Assembly (NCBI GenBank): GCA_963921795.1
Contig: OY997661.1
Coordinates: 37,969,622 to 38,033,621, forward strand
Direction of reading: 5' to 3'
Origin: Nannobrachium achirus
Lineage: Eukaryota > Chordata > Actinopteri > Myctophiformes > Myctophidae
DNA: 64,000 nucleotides
Part shown: positions 1 to 39,300 of the stretch, one piece after another
Layout: each line of letters begins with the position of its first letter
Numbering within the stretch: the first letter of the stretch is position 1
Made by a program: the position numbers and the translations under genes
Notes under the pieces: model-generated
Told to the model about the DNA's origin: nothing
What the model saw: only the letters and a program-made list of their open reading frames with translations
Database searches by the model: none

Positions 1-398
1 GTATTATGATCTGAGACATAATATTATGTTTATAAACATGAGCCCGCCACCCCTCCTTCTTGGACGGCTCCGTTGTTTTTTTCTTTTTTTCAATCCTCTG
101 GTCGTTTGCTCACCGTGAATATCTGGATCTCCGTTGACATAAAGTGGAGGTTTTGGCCAAGGCATCTGCTGCCCGTGCGTTGCGCGTGAGCGATCCGTGC
201 GCATATAATCCAAGCATATGGTCCAGGTATGACTGAACGGTCGATGTGAGCATTTTGGCTAGCTTAGCCGTTAGCACTCCAGCTATTCTAATGCAATCGT
301 CTAAACAACAAGTGGACGGGAGGAAGGAAGCCTGAAGAAGGAGAGGCCATGAGAGTCACTTCTGTTTCATGTCAGAGCAGCCATGAGGGGTACACATT
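1..398. other. Non-coding flank
   Basis: I see no exon, RNA gene or clear repeat here. The short open frames have no coding character. Confidence 0.5.
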
Positions 399-605
399 GC
401 CATTCCTAAACCCTGCTATTCCTACACACTGCCATTCCTACTGCCATCCCTAACCCTAACCCTAACCCTAACCCAAACCCTAACCCTTACCCTAACCCTA
501 ACCCAAACCCTAACCCTAACCCTAACCCTAACCCTAACCCTAACCCAAACCCTAACCCTAACCCTAACCCTAACCTCAGTAGGAATAGCAGTGGGTAGGA
601 ATGGC
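399..605. repeat. Interstitial telomeric repeat inside an inverted repeat
   Basis: About 130 bases of CCCTAA units with some CCCAAA variants run from 448 to 575. They lie between two 27-base arms (399-425 and 579-605) that are reverse complements at 25 of 27 positions. The telomeric tract therefore forms the loop of a foldback structure. It could be a healed break or the core of a mobile foldback element. The arms and the repeats are seen directly; the origin is inference. Confidence 0.85.
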
Positions 606-869
606 ACTTTTAGGAATGGAGAACTGACCCCAGCCATGAGCTATCGATGGACGAGCAGTGACTAGGGAAGGTTAGACGATCGCCGATTTTCGGATAAAAA
701 TAATTTATTTCGGTTTTAATGACACAGTACGGGAAAAGACGAGCGGCTGCGACCCCCCCCCCCCCCCCCCCCTCAGAAGTCCGATATATTACGGTTTTAA
801 TATTGAGGGGCTCCCCGTGGCTTGGAAAAGGGTTAAGAAAGTGTACAAAATGAATAGCCAATATGTGTT
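606..869. other. Non-coding, with a poly-C tract
   Basis: A homopolymer C run of about 20 bases lies near 752-771. Nothing else is recognisable. Confidence 0.5.
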
Positions 870-1140
870 GGGAGAGTGCAATCATTCAATGCTCCAAGCA
901 ACAAAGGTGACCACCAAAAGTACAGTATTGCAGGCCATTTTGACTATTTTCGGAGGGGCGCTACCGACACGTTTGGCTGTGTTGCTCATTCCACGAATGG
1001 CAGATCCTTACAAACTGTACCTCGTTGTAAAGGTGACAAATCAACAATAACAATGCTATCAAACACCATACCTTTTGGTATTATTAAAGGGGAGGTATAA
1101 TGGACCGAAGTCAAGTTTCCTTTCTTTAGTTTATATACTG
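870..1140 (+). repeat. Dispersed repeat, copy 1
   Basis: It shares long blocks, including GTACCTCGTTGTAAAGGTGA and GGTATTATTAAAGGGGAG, with 61080-61330 in the same orientation. That makes it an interspersed element. Neither copy has coding capacity. Family unknown. Confidence 0.7.
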
Positions 1141-1196
1141 TATATCTCCCTTGTGTTGGTAATGGCAGATGGAGTTTTGCTGCGCTAGTTTAGTAT

Positions 1197-1214
1197 GTCG
1201 CGACCGGTCGCGAC
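1197..1214. repeat. Perfect 18-base palindrome
   Basis: GTCGCGACCGGTCGCGAC is its own reverse complement. It resembles the GCGACCGGGTCGC units of the foldback element at 7558-8293. Confidence 0.7.
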
Positions 1215-1539
1215 GTGCCACGGCCGCCTCTCTCTTTCTGCATGAAGTAAGCCACGCAGAAAAGCTAGCTGCGAGCTGCAATGGCACTGGAGCGAGCCAC
1301 AAGCCGCTCCGACGTGTGACACATTGTTTTCAGATCATTATTCACGTTAAGACACAAGCATAAATCATTCGAAGAGAATCCCAGTTTGTAAAAAGAATAT
1401 TGCAGGTTTATGAAAACGAGTCTCACCTCATGCAGACTCTATTTAAATAGCATTTGATTAAAAAAAATAATGCATTTAAAATCTTTGAAGATAAAATGCT
1501 TTTTTGAGAGTAATTATTACTAGTAAGAGGCCTTGCCAT

Positions 1540-1915
1540 GTCTTGGCCCATATACCCATGGAGACCCCTGGTACCCATATATGGAGATCCATGTACTGTA
1601 TAGGGAGACATGCTGTGAGATCCCAAACATGCTTACTTAGTTATTCATCCTATTACGTCCTATTACGTATATGACATCTTACATCTTACATCATACATAC
1701 AACCTATTTTATGCCCATACATGGAGATCACTGTCTGTAGAACCAGCCACACAGATATGGCCTGTTTTGGCCATATATGGATTCTGTTAGTGTGGTATGT
1801 GGCCGATGTGGCCTCCATATATGGGCATTCCCAATTCCCATATGAAGTCCTGTTAGATATGGGCTTAATATTTATGACATCAGGGATCTCCATATATGGG
1901 CATAAAAGGGATTCT
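1540..1915. repeat. CATATATGGAGATCC repeat cluster
   Basis: Units reading CCCATATATGGAGATCC occur here in both orientations, with opposing arms around 1709-1735 and 1890-1915. The same unit recurs near 7500-7545, 8310-8450, 10390-10460, 10600-10710 and 48640-48930, often next to GGAACCAAATCCCTTTTATG. It is a dispersed family; no protein is encoded. Confidence 0.7.
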
Positions 1916-1978
1916 TTTAGAGTAGTCTTGCGTAGCCAAACTATTCCACAATCTCCGAATGCCATATAGAGTCTGGAG

Positions 1979-2932
1979 TAGAGTTCTCAATTTCGGCCCG
2001 AACCCGACCCTACCCGACCCGACCCGACATTTTCGGGCCGGGCCGGGCTCAAAATGTATGCTAATTAGTCGGGTCGGGCCGAGCCTCGGGTTCAGTAAAA
2101 AAAAAGAGGGTAAAAAAAAAAAAAAAAGTTCATTTTTTTTTCATATTTAATAAAGATAAAGAACCTGGCGCTGACTGGCGTTTCACTCGCTTATTTACTA
2201 TGTGACCGTACGAGCACTCGGAGCAGCACACCACTGGCAGCAGACGAGGCAGAGTAGAGTGAGTGAGAGACAGTGAGCCGCAGTCAGCGATGCTGGCAGC
2301 ATGTTGCTAATAATAGCACGCTGGTGTTGCGCACCAAAACACCATTCAATCTGCAAACCCACTGAAGTCTGCTTTGCATCACGATCTGACTTGTTTAGAA
2401 CTTGCAGATCAGTGCATCTCTTATCCAGGCCAGCCAGGCCCAGGGTCATAAATCAGCGACAGCAGCAGCTATACGATGGTGGGGTTACAACAGGTCGACT
2501 CCTAATTTGTCCGAAACGAAACGAAAGAAAGTGGAGGAGAGAGAGACTCACTGAGAGTTGAGTGACAGAGGCGGCACATGCAGAGCAGACAGATGCATGC
2601 GTTGCACCGTGTGAACAAGATGAGGAGGATTAAGGATTAAACTTTTCTTCATGAGAGAACATGCTAACATTGCCGAACCAAAAGTGGAAAGGTAGACTAA
2701 TCTCACTCTCTCAGCCTACTACTCGCTATAATAACACATGGTACGGTCACCGCGGTGGCCGCGTGGCGCCACCTGGAGGCGTTTTTAAATGTGTTTATTT
2801 TCCTTCACTCTGGCTTTTTAGGGCTTCGGGCTTAAAATGATGAAACTAGTTAGGGTCGGGCCGGGCCTCGGGCCGACCCTGTCGGGCTCAGTTAGGGCCG
2901 GGCCTTAATTTTCAGGCCCGTTGAGAACTCTG
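1979..2932. mobile_element. Non-autonomous hAT-like element, 8-bp TSD
   Basis: The ends are near-identical inverted repeats: TAGAGTTCTCAA on the left and, read on the other strand, CAGAGTTCTCAACGGGCC on the right. Both ends are rich in CGGGCC and GGGTCGGG motifs. The element is flanked by a perfect 8-base duplication GTCTGGAG at 1971-1978 and 2933-2940. An 8-bp TSD with CAG-type termini is characteristic of hAT transposons. No transposase is encoded in the 954 bases. Confidence 0.85.
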
Positions 2933-3369
2933 GTCTGGAGCTCCTGAACTGCGAGTAATGGAAACTGACATTACCGTTCAAGAAAATATATTTTAAAATG
3001 ACTTTTCTGCTAAGCAGCAAGCTAAATATGCTTAGATGATTTTTATTTATATAATGATAAATGTGCGCGATGTGAGACGGAAACGGAAGTGAGGAGGAGG
3101 CTTCACTTCCTCTTTGAACGGGTATTCATCATTCTTCTTACGTTATTCTGGCCACGCGAGACTACTGTTAAAGGGGTTCCCATGACATCACAGTGATGTC
3201 AGAGCGTGATGTCAGAGCGGCAAAGCCATAGACCGTAAAAAAGCATACACGTCCGGTCGTCCGCAATTATTCTATGTATGACAAAACTTTGTTGTGAAAA
3301 TAGCCGGTCTTCAATCTTTTTTTACCACTAACTTAGTGTATGAGTAGCATGCTAATAGCAGTAGCAGGC
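2933..3369. other. Non-coding, dispersed repeat fragments
   Basis: The block near 3175-3260 (ATGTCAGAGCGTGATGTCAG and following) recurs near 7400-7470, 10560-10600 and 48530-48610. No exon is seen. Confidence 0.5.
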
Positions 3370-3740
3370 CCGGTCGCTGCCAAACTGTGCACACACACTC
3401 CCCGGATGCCAATTCAGAACCTAACCCATTTTTCACACTGGCCTGTTCTAGCGCCACCATGAGGCCGATCTTTGCAAAATTAAATTTTGCACAATACTCC
3501 TACAGATTTTGTCCAGAAATCACGCAAATTGGTAAACAGTATCTCTACAGTCATGTGCTCAACAGGAATCTGCCCTGTTGAGCACATGACTGTAGAGATA
3601 CTGTTTACCATATTCCATCCTGATTGGCCAAGATTGGCTTCCAAAGTTTGCAGGATTGGTGCATTTTGAACAAAATGCCTCAAATCATGAACACAGCATG
3701 CAATTTGATGAAACTATGCACGCACATTCCCACCAGGCCG
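3370..3740 (-). repeat. Dispersed repeat containing a perfect hairpin
   Basis: Read on the minus strand it matches parts of 40300-40540 and 62040-62120 (TTTTTGGACAAAATCTGTAGG-type sequence). Inside it, 3530-3566 and 3574-3610 are exact 37-base reverse complements separated by 7 bases. Such an arm identity suggests a recent inverted duplication within the repeat. Confidence 0.75.
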
Positions 3741-3998
3741 AGGAAGAAGTTTTAATATTTCCTAATGTGGCCCCCTCTGAAAAAAGTGTGGACACCCCTG
3801 TCCAAACACAAAATTGACACAGCCCTCAGCCATTATAAAATAGTGGTAAAGTGAGACCTTGCGTGGCTCATTACAATAACAAATTCTGTTTGGTGAAATT
3901 AAGGTTGATGATTGGATGATGGATCCCTTGCATGTTTGCATGTGTGCGTCACTCAGTGAATGATGTTTTTCATGTTTACCGTCTTGTTCTCTCAACAG

Positions 3999-4531
3999 AT
4001 TTCCATCCTCTCACACTGGACATAAACACAGCAAACATAAATCTCTGTCTCTCTGAGAACAACAGAAAGGTGACATTGGCGAGACAGGCTCAGTCGTATC
4101 CTGCTCATCCTGATAGGTTTGCTTCCATATCATATGTTATGTGTACAAAGGGTCTGACTGGACGCTGTTACTGGGAGGTAGACTGGAGTGGAACAGTTGA
4201 CTTAGGAGTGATTTACAGAGATTTTGACAGGGAAGGAAGCTATCTTGGACATGATGACAAGGGCTGGACTCTGGAATGTTATGATGTTGATAACTTATAC
4301 ATTGTTAGACACAATCGTAGGGGCAATGACCTCCCTGTCCGACCCTCTGGCTCCCACAGAATAGCAGTGTATTTGGACTGGCCTGCTGGGGCTCTGTCCT
4401 TCTACAGTGTGTCCTCTGACACACTGACACACCTGTATACCTACCAGAACACATTCACTCAACCACTCTACCCAGTGTTTTATGTTGGGTGTGCTGATTC
4501 CTCAGTGTCTCTGTGTCAGGAGAGACACTGA
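3999..4531 (+). CDS. PRY-SPRY (B30.2) terminal exon of an NLR/TRIM-like fish immune gene
   Basis: The exon encodes about 177 residues ending at a TGA (4529-4531). It begins after a good acceptor (TTGTTCTCTCAACAG, AG at 3997-3998), with its first two bases completing a split codon. The PRY part reads FHPLTLDINTANINLCLSEN. The SPRY part contains GRCYWEVDW, GWTLECYD, RIAVYLDWPAGALSFYSVS, LYTYQNTFTQPLYPVF and SVSLCQ, the expected B30.2 landmarks in order. In fish this exon type closes NLRC3-like, fintrim and stonustoxin-like genes; the domain serves ligand or partner recognition. No upstream NACHT, RING, B-box or LRR exon is visible in the preceding 4 kb, so the parent gene class is unresolved. 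It has no internal stop. It converges on clic6 from the other side. It could be a stranded exon from a dispersed family. Confidence 0.88.
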
Positions 4532-5018
4532 GACATGCTTGCTTGGATAAGCACATGTTTTATACTCAAGCGCAAATGCGAGTGTTTCTACATTTTTCTT
4601 TATTCTTGATTTTTCACCCCTTATTCCATAACAAATCTCTTAGTTACACCAACATTACTTATTAAGATGATAAACGTCTTTGCCAAAAATAGCCGATTTA
4701 CCGGCTCACGCTTCCCCCAAAATATGGATGCTGGGGTTCAAGTGGTTACATTTGTGGAAAATTAAAATTACCCTATTCATTATGCCATTAATGCCAATGG
4801 TCAATGGCCAAATCAGAACAAATTGGTTACAGTAAATCTTTTCACTCCACTCTACTGATCATTTGCCAAAATATACTGTAAATATAGTTCATATGGGCTT
4901 CAGAGTGTGAAGATTAACCTCTATTTTATTTTGTATTTGTCTCATATTGTAATAACCAACCAGTCAATTTTACATTTATTAAGTGACTTTATGGTCTGTT
5001 GCTTTTTAAACTTTTAAC
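4532..5018 (+). other. Probable 3' UTR of the PRY-SPRY gene
   Basis: AT-rich sequence lies between the TGA and the poly(A) signals, with no other feature. It contains a short AGCCGATTT-type fragment. Confidence 0.5.
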
Positions 5019-5029
5019 AATAAAATAAA
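5019..5029 (+). terminator. Overlapping AATAAA poly(A) signals
   Basis: AATAAAATAAA gives two overlapping AATAAA hexamers at 5019-5024 and 5024-5029, about 490 bases after the PRY-SPRY stop. On the minus strand an AATAAA lies at 5065-5070, some 2 kb past the clic6 stop. It is a possible clic6 3' end. Confidence 0.5.
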
Positions 5030-5070
5030 AATGATCTGACTCGATATCTAATGTTCTTCACTTATTTATT

Positions 5071-7119
5071 AGTGTTGGTTTTAGACGTCTCTTTCCTTGA
5101 AGTCTCAAGGACAGTAGAGAGATTCTTTGTTTTAGGACCATTTTCACACAAGACACATTGATTGTTTATGATCAGACTGGCATGAAAATCCTATAGATCC
5201 ATATTAGTCAAATGACTATCTATGTGTGATGTTTGGACAAAATCTTTAGGAGTAATTTTAAAGAAAATGTGTTTTGCGAAATATCTGCACTATACTGTAG
5301 TGCAGATGTTTTTACCTGGCCTCCGAGTATGCAAGCAAAGTTTATGCGAAGATGAGCTGCTCATGGATGGATGGATAGACGGGCGGACACACGCTGACAC
5401 ACAGACAAACGGGTGAAATCTGCTAAAACATAGTCTGGGCCTTCTGCCTGGCAGAGACTAAAACAATCAGTATGAGTATTTAGTCTTGTTATTAGTATTG
5501 ACTCAGAGATACCCACTGAATGAACTGGCCCTTAAAGGCCCTGACAGATTGTTGGAGAATCAAGGTACAATAGATTAATGGTCAAGGCCATAGATTTGTA
5601 ATTTCAGGATTACTACAGTATATGCCGTATAATGTCTACCTGTGCCTCAAGACAGGCAATCAAGATACAGGTTGTACATAATTATCAAATTACATCATTA
5701 TCAAATGTCAAATCACACAGGCTGCATTAATGTGAGCTTCCACTGTAGTGCTACAGAAGTACAGTTAGTGGATTAGTGCAGTGGAACATGAAATGAAATA
5801 ACAGAAGGATAAATGGATTTAGAACTGAAGTGGTAATAATAATATATTGGGTGCTGGTATAATAGTGAACTGGTCCTGCCGTTCTACTGTATATGATGAC
5901 TTTGAAGGAAAAAAGAAAAACAGGTAATCTGAATACATTCTGGTTTGCATACAGTATATACCTCACTGTTTTAAACACCAGATGATTAGCATAGATAAAT
6001 CAATGTGCAACCCAACCTGTGAGATACACTACGTGCATGCCGACACACACACATTCATTCATTCATTCATATTCATGCACGCACACACACGCACACACGC
6101 ACGCACGCACACACACACACACACACACACACAACAAGTGGTTTTCCACTGGTTTCAAACTGTGACCAGGAAAGCAAAAACATCTCAACTAACTAGCTTT
6201 TAGAACACTGACTGCACACAATGAAATGTTGACCATGAACTCCATAAACTGAACGAAAATACAAAAAAAAGAAAAAAAGAAAACACTCCGACTGTGTTAA
6301 GAAAAACAAAATAATGTTCTTAAAAGAAGTCAACACAAAGCTGGTCATGTACTGGCTTGAAACTGGATCTTGTTCACTCTGGATAAATGATAAATATCTA
6401 TCATTGTTCTTTCCTCTCCATCACTAACTATCAATCCATTTAGCTTTGTTTCCTCCTCGTTCTTCATCCAATATTCTCTTTTTCCTTATCCACCATCTTT
6501 CCTCTTCATCTCTGTATCTCTCTTCTTCCATTCCCTCTCCTCTAATTACTTCCCTCAATGCTTTCATCTTTATCCCTCTTTCTTCTACTTACTGTAACTG
6601 TTTAGCCATATCTGCATCTCTACCCCTTCATTCATTACACCTAGAGACTTGTAGTGTTAATTTCTGGCCTTTCAGATTAAACGACTGCTTTTTGGATCCC
6701 CTCTACAAACTACTCAGTCCTCTACATAATGTGGATTATTAGAAAATAACACATGGCACGGACAGGTGAGGTCAGATCAAGGCAGGCTAAGCTAAGTAAT
6801 GTTAACAACCCACCACAATATACATTAACCAATACAAAAATGCTTACAGTAACTTAGCATAGGGTTTAGATACAAACATTCTCTGAACACCCTTAATCAT
6901 TTTCCTATTCATCTGAAACAAATAGGAATATTATTTGGGCAACAAAATGACATCATATTTTAGTGGAGAAGTTTCATCTCCTCCGTTGTACCTTCTTTTA
7001 CTGCAGCCTCTATTTGAATCATTTTGTGATATCCAGGGGTGCAATACAAATGTCTCTTTCCAACTGTCCACCGCTCTGTCACATCTTCAAATACTCTTGA
7101 TCAATGTAGACGTATAATT
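5071..7119. other. Convergent intergenic region / possible clic6 3' UTR
   Basis: No exon of either flanking gene is recognised. The region includes a repeat fragment at 5220-5405 (TTTGGACAAAATCTTTAGGAG, then GGATGGATGGATAGACGG). It also has a CATTCATT/CACACA microsatellite at about 6040-6133 and a pyrimidine-rich stretch at 6410-6600. Part may be 3' UTR of clic6 if the poly(A) signal at 5065-5070 is used. Confidence 0.45.
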
Positions 7120-35107
<27,988 letters not shown>

Positions 35108-35523
35108 TTGGCTGCAGGGCCGGGGGGAGGATTGTAAAGTGGGAGAAACAAACTACGACACTTACTGGGTCAGAAGTTACTGAAAAAGAAGCCAAGATTC
35201 CCAAACGGAGTCCAAAGGGAGCTTAGGAGAGAGAGAGACGTCGCTGAGTCCAGAGCAGTCTTCCAAGGTGTGAGATTATACCGAATAGCTCCGACACCTC
35301 CGGAGTGGGTCTGAGGTTCCAGGGGGAGGTGGAAGGTCGTGTAGTCCAGGGCTGTGGGTCTCAAGTTCCACGAGGAATGTGTGTCGTCCAGGTGTAGAGT
35401 TTGGACGTCGCAGGGAACCCGGGCGGTATAAGGGAAACACATACACTTGCTGCCACTTTCACTTAAGGCTACGAGGGCTGGAAGTGCATGTTGTGCTCAG
35501 GCACAGTTGGCCAATAATATGCA

Positions 35524-35525
<2 letters not shown>
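35108..35525 (-). promoter_or_regulatory. clic6: Probable 5' UTR and promoter side of long clic6 isoform
   Basis: GC-richer non-repetitive sequence directly upstream of the long-exon ATG, before a (CT)n tract. No confident TATA or initiator can be named. Confidence 0.4.

Positions 35526-35582
<57 letters not shown>
35526..35582. repeat. (CT)n microsatellite
   Basis: About 57 bases of CT between clic6 and the LINE fragment. Confidence 0.95.
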
Positions 35583-35586
<4 letters not shown>

Positions 35587-35882
35587 CCCCCCCAGAGGAT
35601 TAAGTGGTGGCTGATCCCCACATGACCAAGGGCTTAAACTCCTATGCCACCCAGTGACCGGCACCACTCGGGTTAAAGTTCCTTAAGTTCCACACACACA
35701 CTGCACACACAGACTGTACACACACGTACACACACAATCATATCAGACATATACCTAGTCATGCATTTGTTTGTGTGCACACATTCAGAATGATGCACAC
35801 AAAGACAAACATAATATAGTTAAACGATCACTACCTTTTTCACTGTTCAGAAATTCATTTGTTTGTAATGGACTTGTTACGC

Positions 35883-36498
35883 ACGGTTGGAATTTGACCA
35901 ATCAGATTACTCTGCATGGGTCTGCTCCACCTTATATACCACCTTATATAAGAAAAGAATGTCTCTGAAAAGGTTGTACCTACAGAACAGCAGCAGTTAG
36001 CATATTGTCTTCGTCATACCACTATCCTTCATTTAGAACAAACATCGGAAAATTCTCATTATACTGCTCTGCCACCAAAATGTGGAATGCCCAGACACCA
36101 TCCATTCCTAAAGGTATCAAAATTGGCCTAAAATACCATCAAGAGGAGGTGTGATTGGTCCGTCGGCTGGGGGAGTGGTCCGGGCGCCTGACAGCGTGTC
36201 TGTTGCGGGTTCGACTCCCGATCCTGATGACCTTTGCTACGTGTCACTCAACTTCTCTCTCTCTCTATTTCCTGTCAGACTACTGTTCACTATCAATAAA
36301 GGCAAAAAGCCAAAAACACATCATAAAAAAGGAGGTGTCATTCACTTCTCCCTTGTACATAATAGTGTTTTGTATTTGGTGATTATATATGTATTATTGT
36401 GTAATTTTGTCATGCTATGTTGATTCCTTGAATACATAGTTATGGTTAGTCTTTTATCCACTTGCAGTTTACATTTCTGACTGATATAGGCCTAAAGT

Positions 36499-36550
<52 letters not shown>
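35883..36550 (+). mobile_element. Degenerate LINE 3' end split by a SINE, (AATC)n tail
   Basis: 35883-36143 reads in pieces LHGSAPPYIPPYI, then ATKMWNAQTPSIPKGIK, the C-terminal motif of Rex1/L2-type LINEs (LHGLAPPYL ... KLWNSLP). The 3' UTR resumes after the SINE and ends in about 12 AATC units (36498-36550). In-frame stops show it is dead. Confidence 0.7.
36153..36329 (+). mobile_element. tRNA-derived SINE (family A), 9-bp TSD
   Basis: GTCGGCTGGGGGAGTGGTCC and GCGGGTTCGACTCCCGATCC are A- and B-box regions. The body CTATTTCCTGTCAGACTACT matches the other family A copies. AGGAGGTGT flanks it at 36144-36152 and 36330-36338. It interrupts the LINE fragment. Confidence 0.9.
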
Positions 36551-37966
36551 CCCATAAAGGAAATTGCTCAGTGTTAATGTAATACTGAGAGTGTAAAAAT
36601 AGATACTAGAATGGAACTTTCACTGAGTTATGGTTTGGTTAAAAGTAAACCAGGTCCAAAGTACATCCTGTCTGCTGTGCACTCCTATGGCTCTCAGCGG
36701 TTGGCCAGTTATTAACCAATAGGCTAGGTCTCTTAAGTGAAGCATCTCAGAATACATATCTTTACCAGTCCATTTGGTTCAATTTGTTCTCTCCCAGAGT
36801 TTAAGTTAACACTGATATGATTCGACTGTGTAGCCTACAAATAAAAGATGCAGACCAAGTAAGACCAAGTAGCCTATGAATCCAATATGTAGGGGGTCCC
36901 TGCTTCATCACTCTCTCAGTTAAGGGGTCCTTCCTTGGCCTGAAAAAAAACGTTGCAAGGCGTTGTGAGCTTGAATGGCTGTTTTTGCAATAGTGCCTGC
37001 CTCGCCCTCGACAATTTAGTTTGTCATGTCATGATGACCCCCTGATTCTAAATCCCAAGCCGCCATGCTTTGATGTTATGCTTTTTCTGCTTTTGAAATT
37101 GATATTATCCTAGATAAAGTAGGCTACTACTATGTTCTATCCGTCTGTCTTATATGAGATAGGCCTACTTAACGTGTGGTTCCTGTGGAAATAAGCCTCG
37201 GCTTTCTAGGATTTCCCTTTAGTTGACCTTGCACCAGTGATTTGTACTGTCATGAAACTGTAGCCTACTTTTTTCTTTTGCAAACTTCTAATAAATTCTT
37301 CAATCAATCATTCAAACTGTATTGTTATTGAACTGCAACGTAAAGACTGTAATACCTCAATGCCACCACAAGAGGTCAGTGTAAATCAAGTTTAAAATAT
37401 CATGCTCAATTAAACTAGTTTGTGGTTGGGATACGAATAGTTAATTAATTCGCGCTAATATTTTATTAATTGTATCCCACTATATATTTTTTAATGTAAG
37501 GCCTCATTTTGAGGGATGTTCTTGAATTCTCCCATAAAGAATGAAAAAATATGAAGATTAATCATATAAAAAGCAAATGAACTATTTCAGCATGCAGTAA
37601 ATCTTCATGGGAATGTTTTGTAGATCATAAGCAGCTGTGCCTGTTTTGTTTGTAGATGTGCGAAGTAAATCGGTGACCGGATGCGCCCATCAGCTGGTGA
37701 ACATGACGAGACGTCATCTCCTCAGTGTTGCCATGTCAGCTTATTATAAGCGACCTCTTGGGCTTTCTTTCTCCTGTAAAGTTGCTTGTAAAATATTGGT
37801 AGTTGCAGCTGCAGCTGGTTGCATGTTTCTAATGTGCTCATTGTGGCTTGTTTCCTAAATGTTAACCAGTGCATGGTTGGTTGATTGGTTCAACCTAGAA
37901 GGGCCCCTGTTGAAACAAGCCGAATGGCTTTCTCGTGGTGTTTCTAATTTTCAGACCTTGTAGGCT
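36551..37966. other. Intergenic between clic6 and rcan1-like gene
   Basis: No exon seen. A GGGTCCCTGCTTCATCACTC repeat fragment lies at 36880-36960, and a LINE-tail-like AATAAATTCTTCAATCAATC at about 37290-37310. Confidence 0.5.
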
Positions 37967-38295
37967 AATTCACCCTTTGTCAAGTCCCGCCCGTTGTCCC
38001 GCCCCTCTTCACACCCATTGGTTGCTATGTCTTGGTGGGACATTCTGTGGGACACTCCATCCACTACCATTGTAATTCAGTTGCTTAGTATTGTTATTCT
38101 GTGTATTGAATTCTCATTTCAAACTTGGTTTCAGTGAAATGGAGCTGCTCAGTGACTCAGCATGTTTTTATTTCTCCAAAAATTATGTTTTAGCAAATTC
38201 AACATAAAAAAGGCGGAACCATGGCGGGACAAGGCAGATAGAGCCTGCTGGTTGGTCAGTCAGGGACCAACCAGAAGGCTAACAAAGGGTGAATT
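37967..38295. mobile_element. MITE with AATTCACCCTTTGT termini
   Basis: AATTCACCCTTTGT (37967-37980) is mirrored by AACAAAGGGTGAATT (38281-38295). The interior has GTCCCGCC and GGCGGGAC blocks facing each other. The target duplication is unclear. Confidence 0.7.
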
Positions 38296-38639
38296 GTAAT
38301 GCCTTGTGTCATTAATGTTAATAAAAAGTATTAAAAGTAATGACAAGCGCAGTAATGACCCCCCCCCCCATTCACGTGATTCACCCACATAAAACAACTT
38401 TTCTTACTTTTAAGAAAATAGTTTTTCAAAAAGCCAATGTGTATGGTTGTTTAAACTTTAGAGCATAGGCTACAGCTTTTTAAACTTTAAAGCACTGGTT
38501 CGGGTTCCCAAACAGTTGTTCCTGACCTATTTGAGGGTAAAAATCCCATTTACAAACAATTTAAGAAAATAAATAGCCTATAGGTCTAAATGTAAAAAAT
38601 ATTTCATCGACCTCGTTACGTATTTCTCTCCAAACCTGG

Positions 38640-39058
38640 CAACAGGTCTCATCTCTTCATCTCTCGGGCCCTACAGTCAGCTAGCATCAGCTCAGCTCCA
38701 TCATTCACAACAACAACATCTCTTCTGATTTATCCATTCATAACATTTTAAAACGTTGTCCGGGGCTCCCGGCTCCTCTTTTCAGAAGACAACCACCCAC
38801 ACAAACCCCCCGAACTGTGTTTAATGAAGACACCGGCGGAGTTCTCTGTGTTTTTAGGTTTATTTTTGTTTTGTAAGCAGGAACATTAGGTTAGCATGAG
38901 ATGCTACTAGGCAGGCTAGCTGCAGTATAAGGTCATTTTCTAGCAGGGATTGTTGCTGCAGAGCTCTATTTAAAGCTCTAACAGGCTGCTTTTAAGCTCT
39001 ATAATACGGTTCTAACACACGGACTGTCATGAATTGATGTTTACGGTCTTATTGCAGG
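38640..39058 (+). other. Candidate 5' non-coding exon of the rcan1-like gene
   Basis: Non-repetitive sequence ending GTCTTATTGCAG/GTATGT, a good donor at 39059. It lies about 2 kb before the coding exon at 41008, which has a strong acceptor and therefore needs an upstream exon. No start-driven open frame is convincing here. Transcript data would decide. Confidence 0.3.
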
Positions 39059-39162
39059 TATGTATCTATTCTATAAATCTGTCAGTGCTGCTGTACAATT
39101 CATACACTGGGGACCCATGGCCACGAGTGTTAATAATGATGTAATAACTAAGATAGTTACAT

Positions 39163-39168
<6 letters not shown>

Positions 39169-39209
<41 letters not shown>
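39169..39209. repeat. (GT)n microsatellite
   Basis: About 40 bases of GT followed by a short GA run. Confidence 0.9.
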
Positions 39210-39218
<9 letters not shown>

Positions 39219-39300
39219 TTTAAAATGAGTGTTATATATAGCTCTATATTCCCATTGTAATCATTGGTATTGAACAGTGAACTTACTGAACATTATACAC

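Noticed and set aside
422..637. VRVRVR-type open frame
   Set aside because: Produced only by the telomeric CCCTAA repeat read in one frame.
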